From positions 51,399,827-51,463,826 of the forward strand of contig CM054063.1 in assembly GCA_028641055.1 (NCBI GenBank): 64,000 bases of DNA. Direction: 5' to 3'. The position numbers and the translations under genes were made by a program. The notes under the pieces were generated by a model. The model ran no database searches. It saw only the letters and a program-made list of their open reading frames with translations, and had not been told where the DNA came from. How positions within the stretch are numbered: the stretch's first letter is position 1; each line of letters begins with the position of its first letter. This stretch comes from Alopecurus myosuroides. Its lineage: Eukaryota; Streptophyta; Magnoliopsida; Poales; Poaceae. Shown here in pieces: positions 33,299 to 43,426 of the stretch.

Positions 33299-36209
33299 CT
33301 AAGAAGCTACAGTTGTGCTACCACTCGTGGCAGTGGTCCCTCCCTTAGCACGGGCAAATAACTCGGATAACTTCCGAGCAAGGACTCCGGCGGCATCGCC
33401 AAAATGATGAAGCCCTACCTTTTTGCCAGTAACAGGATCGACGGGAAGCTCCGAGTAGGCCTCCTCCAAGCCTATAACTCCATGCGCCAGCGCGAACTGG
33501 ATGGCGGTCTTCGCCCCAGATTCTGACTGGGCAACCGCGTAAGCTTCAAGGAGATTGCCCTCCGAGAAAACCTTCAGCAGATCGCCCAACGCGGGTGGGG
33601 ACACGGCGTTGACGAGAAGGCGGCCGTGCAGTTGCGTCAACACCCGAATGGCATCGCCAATCAAGGTGCAAACCCCTGCAGCATGCCTCCTAAGCTGGGC
33701 GCAAGAATCTGTCAATGCGTCCACTCGAGGAACCCCAGCAAGCTCCAGAGGGACACCCAGGAGACCTAAGAAAAGAAAGTGTTAGTCCAAAGGATTCTCC
33801 AAGACAAAAAGCAGATTTTAGATAAATATAACTTACTCGCGAAGCGCTCAGCAAGGGGGCGAAGGAAATTGACGAGATTGGCGTCCGCCTTGGCGCCAGC
33901 GTCCTCCAAGCTCTTCAGAGCATCCTGGGCAGCCACAAGTTTTCCCTCGTAATCAGCAGATAGCATGCGGGAAGACTCGAGCTCCCGTCGGGCCGTCGCC
34001 AATTCTGCCTCTAGAGCTGTTGCCTGAGTGGAAGCACTCTCCTTCTCGGTCTTCAAAAATTCAAGTTGAGCTGCACAGCAACGATCATCAGAGTCGAAGA
34101 ATTGGTGGAAAACGAATACAAGAAAATGTGGTAAACTTACCTCGAAGAAGCTCGTTCTCGGTGGTGAGTCGAATGCGGTCCGCTCGAAGGATCCCGCATT
34201 CTGACTCGGCAAAAACAGCACGGCGACCAATCGCCGCAAGGGAGTCAATAAGTGACTGCAAGGAACATGAAAATGGAAAAGTCAGAAGAGTAAAGTTTGA
34301 GCCTATACTCGATTGCAAGCATTCGAGTATAGCCTCGGGGGCTACTCCCATTGGGAGCACTGCCGTGCACCCGATAAAAAGAAGGAAAGGGAAACGACTA
34401 TCTTTGAGCCTGTAGCCGATCACATGTGATCGACTATAGCCTCGGGGGCTACTCCCATCGGGAGCACTGACGTGCACCCGATAACAAATCCAAAGACGGT
34501 GGAGCATTAAAAAACAGGCATCAGAATTTACCTGGCCTTGAGCGAGCGAGAGGGGATCAGCCGAGCTGCCCAACACCTCCTTTGGAGCCTTTGGAGTTGC
34601 CGCATTGGGGGCTGCATTCGGAGAATTTTGGACGGTGCCGGCGGTAGGAGTCTCGCCTGCAGCTCCCGTTTTATTCCTCCTTTCGGGAGGAAGGGAAGAA
34701 GCGTACCTGCGAGGGCTGATAGCTTGCAGGCTGCAATAAAGACAAAGCATCAACAAGACGCTGGAAGAAAGCGTTCGACTAAAGAACAGGAAAAGAAACT
34801 TACTCATCTTCGTCGTCCTCCTCGTCCAGCATATCCGCATTCCAGGCGGTTTGGATTACTGGGAACGAAGGGGAAGGAGCGAGTGAGCGTAGCGGAGTTA
34901 CATTGAGGGGTCCCTTCCCGGGCGATTCCTCCAAGGAGTTGTCCTTAGAGGTGGCTTCATCACCCTCCACTCGACGGCGTTTGTGTTGACCACCATCCGA
35001 GTCCCCTGCGTCATCCGAAGAATCTTGCTCGGAACTCGAAGAAGCATTGGCAACACTGGTATCGGCTGGGCCGTCCAGGTTACTCGCCAATAACTCCGAG
35101 GCCTCCTCCCCAGAAATTGGAGGGTATCAGTTGGCCACGGATAAGCTCTACAAGAAAAGACAGAAGAAAGCAAGAGAAAACTCAGTCGACCAAAACTCAG
35201 AACAAGCAAAGAAAGTAAAGGAGAAAAAGAAGAACAAACTCGCCTCGGCTGGCGGAGGCCTTGATGCATCGAAGGCTGCGACTGTGCAGTCGGGGAATTT
35301 CTCTCCCACCTTCAGGCTAGTGATAGCCGCGATTTTCTTCTCGAACTCGACGTTCGAGATCTCTTCACGACTCACTCGGCTAGGATCCTCAGAGCCCTGG
35401 TACTCTCACATCGTGGAAGGTCTGAGTTGCAGGGGATGGATTCTGCGCTTGAGGAAGATGCTCGCCAGGTGCAGCCCATTTAGCACGACTCCAGCTCCCT
35501 GGTCACGGAGGGCAGCCACCCTGGCGAGTAGTGGTGTGACGACCTCGGTCGCTTCAGTCGACAACTTGTGCGCCCAGGACTTTCTCTTCTTCAAGACAGC
35601 AAGTGGATGGAACTCGTGGATCCCATCCGAGCTGTTGTCGATGACGTAGAACCACTTTTTTCTCCATCCCTGGGCGGAGTCGATGAAGTACATGTTGAAG
35701 TAGCTGGTCTCCGACTTCGCTTGGATCCCAAAGCCACCCGTGCGTAATGGATCGCCAGGTTCAGACTCTACCCGCGACTTCTCGCGGAAGATTGGAACTT
35801 TGAAAAGGGCCTTCCAGAGCCCCCAGTGTGGGCGAATGCCCAAGAAGCATTCGCAGAACACGATGAAACACGATATGTGCTGCACCGCATTCGGAGGAAG
35901 ATCGTGGAGCTGTATGCCATAGACATACAGCAATGCCACGAGAAATGGATGGAGGGGAAGAGAAAGACCGCGCGACACGTGGTCCGCGAAGACCACGCGT
36001 TCGTTCGCGTGCGGGTTGGGTACCTCCTCCTTCTTGCCGAGGCGCACCCGCTTCAAAGACTCCGCAGGCAGCAGCCCCTCCCGCTGCATCTCCTTGATAC
36101 TTTTCGCGGTAGTGTTGGGCGAACGCCAGTCGCCCGAGCGCGGTACAGGTTGCGCCGAAGCTTCCCCGGACGCGGAAACGGCAGCGCCACGTCTCTTGCC
36201 TCCCGCCAT
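33299..36209 (-). pseudogene. Antisense gene of H, proximal module (six exons, two stops)
   Basis: Minus-strand exons are 36209-35244, 35147-34804, 34730-34532, 34255-34141, 34070-33837 and 33765-33299. They total 2325 nt (775 codons with stop) with all phases agreeing. Introns 2-5 are GT-AG. Intron 1 starts GCGAGT where G has GTAAGT. Exon 1 has the 'putative gypsy type transposon' block (HVSRGLSLP, YVYGIQLHDLPPNAV, CECFLGIRPHWG). Exon 2 is acidic (EDSSDDAGDSD in G and H variants), exons 4-5 are coiled coil, and exon 6 holds a conserved terminal domain (FALAHGV.GL.EAYS). Stops are TGA at 35406-35408 (TGG in G) and TGA at 35127-35129. Function unknown. Confidence 0.85.
34303..34452 (+). repeat. 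Two hairpin + polypurine-like modules in an antisense intron of H
   Basis: Both modules lie in the 276-nt intron 3 of the antisense gene. Module 1 has inverted arms 34303-34312 and 34323-34332, then CGGGGGCTAC at 34336-34345. Module 2 has a 16-bp palindrome 34417-34432, then CGGGGGCTAC at 34443-34452. Each is followed by CTCCCAT(C/T)GGGAGCACTG and a GTGCACCCGATA block. Another CGGGGGCTAC is at 33161-33170. All are in the same orientation as the true polypurine tract. Confidence 0.8.
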
Positions 36210-36258
36210 CACTGCTAAGACGAAGGCTGGGAAAGTTTCACCGCTTCACCAAGACCCG

Positions 36259-36266
36259 TACTTATA
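36259..36266 (-). promoter_or_regulatory. TATA-like box of the antisense gene in H
   Basis: The minus strand reads TATAAGTA about 50 nt upstream of the antisense ATG (36209). G has TATAAAT at 56397-56403 in the homologous place. The 5' leader would be short. Confidence 0.5.
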
Positions 36267-36574
36267 CACGAGGCTACTCAATCCTGGCCACTCGATGTGC
36301 CACGTGGCATCCATCACAGCCACCACGTGCGAAGACGAAACGAGGAGGCGGTGGATGCTGTTTCCTGCCACTATCTTAACGGAGGATCGTGGGAATTTAC
36401 TGCGCAGTTCACGTAAAAACCGGAAACAACGTCTCGTTTCCGGTCAAAAAGCTGACAAAGTGGGCCAGTTCTTCTGCCCTCACTCCGTCACGTCGCATCG
36501 GGAGGATAAAAGTGCGCCATGACGTCATAGCGTGCATCATCAAGCTGAAGAATCTCTCGAATGGAAAGTTCAAA

Positions 36575-36780
36575 CACGAAAATAACTTCGTATGGACAAA
36601 CTCCTTCGAATATGAAGGTCCAAACATGGAAATAACTTCTTATCATAACGTGAAATCTCTTTCACAGGAAAAAATACCATACGCATGAAAATTCTTTCGT
36701 ATGGGCACAATATCCCAAACATGAAAATTCTTTCATATGGGCATAAAACTCCTAACACGAAAACTCTTTCGTATGGAGAA
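36575..36780 (+). repeat. Tandem array of about 36-bp units with mini-hairpins in H
   Basis: Units start near 36575, 36625, 36649, 36684, 36720 and 36756; the last three are spaced exactly 36 bp. Most units hold a 5-6-bp inverted repeat around a 4-5-nt loop: ACGAA/TTCGT, GTGAAA/TTTCAC, ATGAAA/TTTCAT, ACGAAA/TTTCGT. The unit at 36625 is degenerate. The array lies between the antisense promoter and the 3' LTR of H. Confidence 0.75.
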
Positions 36781-36789
36781 AGAATTACA

Positions 36790-37381
36790 AGCCTAAAAAT
36801 TACGCGGGTAGGCAGAACCTGCCTTTTTTCTTTCACATGATATTTATACATCATAAAACCTGGATTGTTCAGCCGGCTAGGCACATCCGGATGCCATATT
36901 CTTTCGAATGTGAAGGTAAGACCTGAAAGATCTCTCTTGAGGGCCTGGAATCGCACTCAAGCTGCGTCCTCCGGTATGAATCCGTGTCAACAACACGAAG
37001 AAAAATCCCAGCGGACGCACCGGGTACCCACATAGGTTAAGTTCGACTCGATAAGACCACAACGGCCCAGTCGCAACAATCAACTCATCGGGTTCGAGTC
37101 GGAGGTCTCGAACCCGTGTAGGCCAGAATTGTTTTTGCCCTAGTTGCAATTAATTGGCCCTGATCTTTCGGGAGAGCCAAGCTACTGTGCCATATCCTTC
37201 TGCGGTAAAAATTCATAAAAACAGGCACTTGTATTACTCGACATTCGGGTATAAAAACTCATTACACAGGGTACGCGCCCTCTAAACAGGAAGACAACCA
37301 TACTGGTTATCCAAAAGAAAGAAAGATCGAAAAAGGTTTGACCGTCTACTCGACTGGAAACATCCCACTCGAGCAAACGCT
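36790..37381. other. Non-coding 3' region of H before the polypurine tract
   Basis: No convincing frame, repeat or motif seen, apart from a further TTCTTTCGAATGTGAAGG stretch near 36899 that looks like an outlying relative of the 36-bp units. Confidence 0.4.
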
Positions 37382-37391
37382 CGGGGGCTAC
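37382..37391 (+). other. Polypurine tract of element H
   Basis: CGGGGGCTAC abuts the 3' LTR start TGACGA. It is identical to the internal copies at 32163, 33161, 34336 and 34443. Confidence 0.85.
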
Positions 37392-37885
37392 TGACGAAGG
37401 CATGGATCCTGGACCCTGCGGGTAAGGACACCCCATCTCTGGCCCAAGGTTAAAGCCCAAGAAGAGGATCCCTTGGAGTGTTCCAGAAGGCCCACGTGAA
37501 GCCCACCCGCAATACCTTGCGGGCTAAGTTAGGAAACCTGTAACCGACGTAGGGTTAGAGTTCGAGTCCTCTCCGGGTAGGGTTTGAGACCTGGCCGCCT
37601 ATATAAGGCCAGGAGAGCCACCGGTAGAGGACCAAGCAACACCGCAACACCAAAGCCTTGAGCTCGAGATCATACTATCGACTTGAGCCACCATCACTGT
37701 AACCGATCTACTCGATTAATACAGATCGAAAGAGGCAGGAGTAAGGGTTTAACTTCAACGAGGGCCCCGAACCTGGGTAAATCTTGCCCCCTGTTTAGCC
37801 GACGATTGCCACCAGTGCTCATGGGTTCCCCTATTCGAAACCCGATAGGGTCACCTGAGGGATTTGCCGAACAGCAGATTCGACA
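37392..37885 (+). repeat. 3' LTR of element H
   Basis: Same length as the 5' LTR. TATATAAG at 37600-37607. It is followed by TSD gccct 37886-37890. Confidence 0.94.
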
Positions 37886-37890
37886 GCCCT

Positions 37891-40800
37891 CCTGAAGAAA
37901 AACAGAGCATCAATTAGTCAGGGTTACCCGCAGCTTCCCGGAGGAGGAACTCAAGGATTTCAACAACCACAAGCCCTGCCCCCAGCGGGAAACCAAAACG
38001 CAATGCTAGCTGCGCTGCCAGCGCCAACCGCCCCAAATCAAGGTGCCAACGGCAACGGGTACCCGAACCCAGCAAGCCTCTTAGGCATGATACAAAAGGT
38101 CTGTCCATCACGCAGAGCTCAGAAGACAAACACGCGGCAGCTATGCATGGCTGTGCAAACTCCAACTACAAGAACTGAGTACCTAAAGATGGCGGAACAA
38201 CCGATAACTTTTTCCAAGGAAGACCACCCTCCGCGAGTCTATCGACCAGGACACGCCGCACTTGTAATACAAGCACAAATTGGCAATTACGAGCTGGCTC
38301 GCGTGTTCATGGACGGAGGCAGCGGCATCAACATCATCTACGAAGACACACTCCGGCGTATGAACAAGAATTTGGATGGACTCGCAGAATCAGAGACATC
38401 CTTCCACGGGATAGTTCCAGGAAAAGCAGTCCGTCCACTCGGGACGATCAACCTAGAGGTGGTGCTAGGCAACCGAAGCAATTACAGACGAGAATTCCTC
38501 GACTTCGAAGTTGTCGATTGGCCCTCACAGTACCACGCCATTCTTGGTCGAACGGCGTTCGCCAGATTCATGGCAGTACTGCACTACGCATACTTGAAGC
38601 TCAAGCTACCTGGAGAATATGGCACAATCACCATCGACGGCGATTTTCAAAAGTCCAACAAATGCAACATCGAATTCAACGAGATCGCTCAATCTTTCGG
38701 GATGCAGGAAGAACTAGAGGAGATAGCAAAAACCACGGATCACTCCGTGATGCCTCTCACCAAGAAGAACGCTCCAGAGCTCGAATTCAACACAAATAGC
38801 GGTACCCGCAAGCATCAAGTACACCCGACGGATTCTGCGAAGACGGCGATGTTGTCCACCACCCTCTCGATAGCATAGGAAGGCGCGCTCGTCAAGATCC
38901 TTCGTGAGTACTGGGAAATTTTCGCCTGGCAGCCTTCATATATGCCAGGGATACCCAGGGAGTTCGCCAAGCACTCACTCAAAGTTTTCAAAGACGCTAA
39001 ACCTATCAAGCAGACTACCCGAAGGTTCTCAGAGCCCAAACAAAAGGCGCTCGGAGAAGAAGTAAACAGACTACTCGCCGCAAAATTTATTCGCGAGATA
39101 AAAATTTCCACCTAGTTAGCAAACCCGGTGCTGGTTCCGAAGAAAAATACCAACATCCTTCGAGTGTGCATCGACTACACGTCGTTGAATAAACACTGCC
39201 CCAAGGATAACTTTCCCCTGCCACGAATCGATCAGATCGTGGACTCTACAGCAGGTTGCCAATGCCTCTCTTTCTTGGACGCCTACTCAGGCTATAATCA
39301 GATCAGAATGAAGAAGGAAGATGAGGAGAAGACGACGTTTATAAACCCCCACGGTGTTTACTGCTACACGACAATGCCCTTCGGGCTGAAAAACGCAGGC
39401 GCAACATATCAGCGCTGCATGCAAAAATGCCTCGCCAAGCTCATTGGCAAGAACGTTCAAGTGTACGTTGACAACATCGTCATCAAGACTCGAGTGGAAG
39501 ATACGCTTCTCGACGATATTAGAGAAACATTCGACGCGTTGAACGCATACCGAATCAAGCTCAACCCGATCAAATGTGTCTTTGGCGTCCCTGCAGGACA
39601 ACTTCTCGGGTACCTAGTCTCCGCTCGAGGGATTGAAGCTAACCCGGAGAAAATCCAAGCAATCCTGACAATAAAGGAACCAACCAATCTCCGTGGTGTG
39701 CAGCAGCTCGCGGGACGACTAGCCGTCTTAAGCAGATTCATCGCGGGACTAGGCGAGCAAGGATTACCTTTCTATAAGTTACTGAAGAAAACGGATAAGT
39801 TCGAGTGGACACCCGAAGCACAGAAAGCATTCGCAGACCTCAAGCGAGCGTTGCAGAGCAGGCTCGTCCTGGCAATGCCACAAGAACGGGAGCCACTGTT
39901 CCTCTATCTAGCCGCAACAAATCAGGTCATTAGCACAACAATAGTGGTCGAAAGGCCAGAGGACGGCAAGGCATTTGGTATCCAAAGGCCAATATATTAC
40001 GTCAGCGAAGTGCTTTCGCCCTGCAAACAGAGATATCCCCATTACCAGAAGCTCGCGTACAGTGTGGTGCTCACAGCCCGAAAGCTCAAACATTACTTCC
40101 AGGAACACACCGTCACGGTGGTAAACGACACATCACTGGGTACTATTATGAATAACCCAATGGCATCTAGAAGAATTGCAAAGTGGAGTATCGAGCTCGG
40201 TGCCTGGGACATCATACATGCGGGTCGCAAGTCTATCAAATCACAAGTGCTCGTGGAGTTCCTAAGCGAGTGGACAGAACTATAAACACCAGCCCCCCTA
40301 GAGTATACAAGCAATTGGATAATGTATTTCGATGGATCAAAGAGAAACGAAGGAGCCGGAGCTGGAGTAGTCTTAATATCCCCGAGAGCTGACAAGTTAC
40401 AATACGTCCTCCGATTGGACTTTCCACCCGACGACCCGGCGTCAAATAATGATGCGGAGTACGAAGGCCTCCTACACGGCATGAAGATGGCGATTGCCTG
40501 CGGAGCAACCCGACTGATGATCTATGGAGATTCAAACCTCATAGTGCAGCAGACAATGAAAGAGTGTGACGCCATTGCAGAAAACATGGTTGCCTATCGA
40601 GACATGTACAACCTACTCGAAGGAAGTTTCCAAGAGTGCGAACTAAAGAACATTGCGCGATCCAGCAACGAAGAAGCGGATAAACTGGCAAACATGGGTT
40701 CTACAAACACACCCAAACCACCTAGAATATACTTCGAAAGGATGATAAAACGATCAATCAAAGTCAAAAAAAGCAGAAGCACCCGAGACATTGGACACAG

Positions 40801-42110
40801 AAGTCAGCCCGCAAACTGCTATGATCGAGCTTACCCACAACATCTCAAGACAAGTTTTTCTGGTCGAGCCAGTCTGGACACAGAAATATCTCGACTACTT
40901 GTCCAACAAACAGCTCCCAGCAGATATTCGCGAGGCTAGACAGATAGTACGACGTAGCAAAGCTTTTCGGGTACTCAATGGAGAATTGTACAAACAGAGC
41001 ATATCACGAATATTACAAAGATGCATAGCGCCTGAGGATGGCAAAGAACTACTGCGGGATATCCACCAAGGAGATTGTGGACACCATGCTAGCTGGAAGG
41101 CAATCGTGGGTAAAGCTTTTCGCGCATGGTTCTACTGGCTTACAGCAGCCAGGGATGCGAAGGACCTAGTCGACAGATGCAACACATGTCAAAGATTCGC
41201 GCCCAAGCCTCACGTCCCTGCCACTGAGCTTCACATGATCCCAATCGCCCGGCCCTTTGCGCAATGGGGGCTAGACATGGTGGGACCTCTGAGAAAATCA
41301 ACACCCGGAGGATACACGCACTTGCTAGTTGCAGTCGACAAATTTAAAAAATGGATTGAGGCCATGCTAGTCACCTCAGCCAGCGCTCAATGTGCCGTCA
41401 AATTTATTGACTCTATCGTGTGCAGATTTGGAATACCACACAACATCATCACCGACAACAGAAGCAATTTTACAGCAAAGGAAACATAGCAGTTCTGCGA
41501 GGAAAAGGGTATCACCCTCAGTTTCGCCTCTGTGGCTCACCCGCAAACCAATGGCTAGGTCGAGCGGTCCAACGGATTGGTCTCGGTTGGAGTAAAGAAA
41601 CGGCTAATAGATCGACTGCACCCAGCAGCAGGACATTGGGCAGAAGAGTTACCCTCCGTACTATGGAGTCTACGCACGACCCCAAATCGATCAACAAACT
41701 ACACACCATTTTTCATGGTATACGGAGCTGAAGCAGTCCTTCCCGAAGACGTCAAGTTCAGCGCCCCACGAGTCGTCGCTTACAGCGAAGAAACCTCTAA
41801 CAGGGCACTCGCGGAAGACGTGGATGCACTCGACGAGATACGCGACATTGCACTCGCAAGATCCGCGGTATATCAACAGTCGCTACGCAACTACCACAAC
41901 CGCCGTATACGCCACAAAGCCTTCGTAGCAGGAGCTTTGGTGCTACGACTCAAACAGAAGGAAGGACACAAGCTCGAACCACCGTGGGAAGGACCCTTCA
42001 TAATACACGAAGTTATCCCTGGTGGCGCTTATCGACTGAAGAACCCCGAGACCGGTGGCATCTACTCCAATCCATGGAATATTGCGCACCTCCGCAAATT
42101 TTATCCATAG
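37891..42110 (+). pseudogene. pol: Gag end, protease, RT, RNaseH, aRNaseH and integrase of element G
   Basis: Continues the G frame after H. The protease motif is FMDGGSGINII, and RT and integrase are as in H. Damage: TAG 38876-38878 (shared with H), TAG 39113-39115 (TGG in H), TAA 40283-40285, a frameshift near 40770, TAG 41487-41489 and TAG 41556-41558. The RT active site reads YVDN instead of YVDD (about 39464-39475), and the integrase TDNG motif reads TDNR. The final integrase segment is open to 42110. G cannot encode active enzymes. Confidence 0.92.
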
Positions 42111-42384
42111 ATTATTCTACTCGACAAAATAAGGCTATTCTAGCCATGCTGTAGCTCGAAGACAACACATGACTTTTCAATCATATTAATAAATTACATG
42201 GTTTCTCAACCATAGTTTCTAACGCCATTGATCTTTACACGCTAAATAACAGGTATACACCCCAAACAAACGGGGGCTACGCCTAACATAGCATTATTTA
42301 CAAAAGCAAGACTACAAACAAGGTCGGCACCTTTTAAAGTTTCAAGACAACTATACAAAGTAACAGGATACATACATCCTATAT

Positions 42385-43187
42385 TTACATACGGCAGTGA
42401 GCGTTTTCCTCGGCTAAAACCCGATCCACCTCTTCCGAGGTCAATCGAATAATTTCCTCTGCTGCAGGCCGAACAACTCTATAATGAGGAGTCATGTCGA
42501 CTCGACCATCAGGGAGCATGGCTACAGAGTTGAAATTCACCTCAGGATGCCACAATCAGACGAAGGAAAGCGCTACTACGGACCCGCATATCATTTGGTT
42601 GCAGACGCACTCGCGAATTTCTCCTTCTCGCCCGAAAGTTCTGAGGAGATGGCTCAAATCTTCGGGACCCCTTTCCAGCGGATAGAAAGCAGAGTTCACA
42701 GCAATCAAAGTCTCGTGGCAGGAACTCACGAGCATCTTCGCCTGGATTACTAGATATTTCAAAGTAGCTAGCACAAAGCCTCGACCATGATCGGACCAAA
42801 AGTTACTTGCATGGGGTTTTGAACTGCCAGCTTCATGAAGAATATGGTTCTCCACCCAATGTTTTTCACACCGATCGTCAGGCTGAACAACTGCGAAGAA
42901 AGCTACAGAGTCAAAGAAATAAAGAAGACACGGAAAGCTAGGGGGCTGAGATACTTACAAAGCAAATCCTTGGCAACAGCCGCCAATTCATCCATCACAA
43001 ACTGCTCACGTTCAACCGCAAGTTTCTGTTTGGACTTGGCTACATCAGCCACCCCGCGCAGAACTTTTAGTTTGCGTTCACCATCCGCAACACGGTCACG
43101 GAGGCCAGCAAAGGTGCTAACAGCAGCAACGAACGGATCCAATCGTACAACAGATCCACTCGAAGACTCCGCGGCAGCACCAATTTC
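42385..43187 (-). pseudogene. Antisense gene of G, distal module (two exons)
   Basis: Minus-strand exons are 43187-42959 and 42890-42385, with a 68-nt GT-AG intron, the counterpart of 32276-33085 in H. The coiled-coil exon is open. In the second exon a CGA in the SFVRLWHPE stretch has become TGA (near 42553-42555). The two copies agree on exon borders, which supports the model. Confidence 0.6.
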
Positions 43188-43426
43188 CTGGAAGAAAACA
43201 CAAAGGTTAAAGAAAGAGTTTCAGAATATCCCCACTCGAGAAAGTAAAACCACCTATTTAAACAGGTGCTCGGGAGCTACTCCCATCGGGAGAACTTCAC
43301 AACAATCAATGACAGGGAATCACAAAGCTTGAATATCAAAAGAACATTCTGATTAAAGGAAAAAGTACGGGCATACATCCCAAAGGTTCATTACATCAGG
43401 AAGAACAAGTTAAAATAAATCCTATC

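Larger units (their letters stand above)
25156..37885 (+). mobile_element. Element H: full-structure Tat-type Gypsy element, 12,730 bp
   Basis: LTRs 25156-25649 and 37392-37885 (494 bp each) and TSD gccct (25151-25155 and 37886-37890). I count eight differences between the LTRs by eye (about 1.6%). It has full gag and pol, a two-part antisense gene and a polypurine tract CGGGGGCTAC at 37382-37391. Pol has three in-frame stops and gag a frameshift, so this copy is not autonomous. It inserted into G, a member of its own family. Confidence 0.95.

Noticed and set aside
42484..42753. Plus-strand frame opposite the distal antisense exon of G
   Set aside because: Shadow of the conserved minus-strand exon; the minus-strand frame is the one shared with H.
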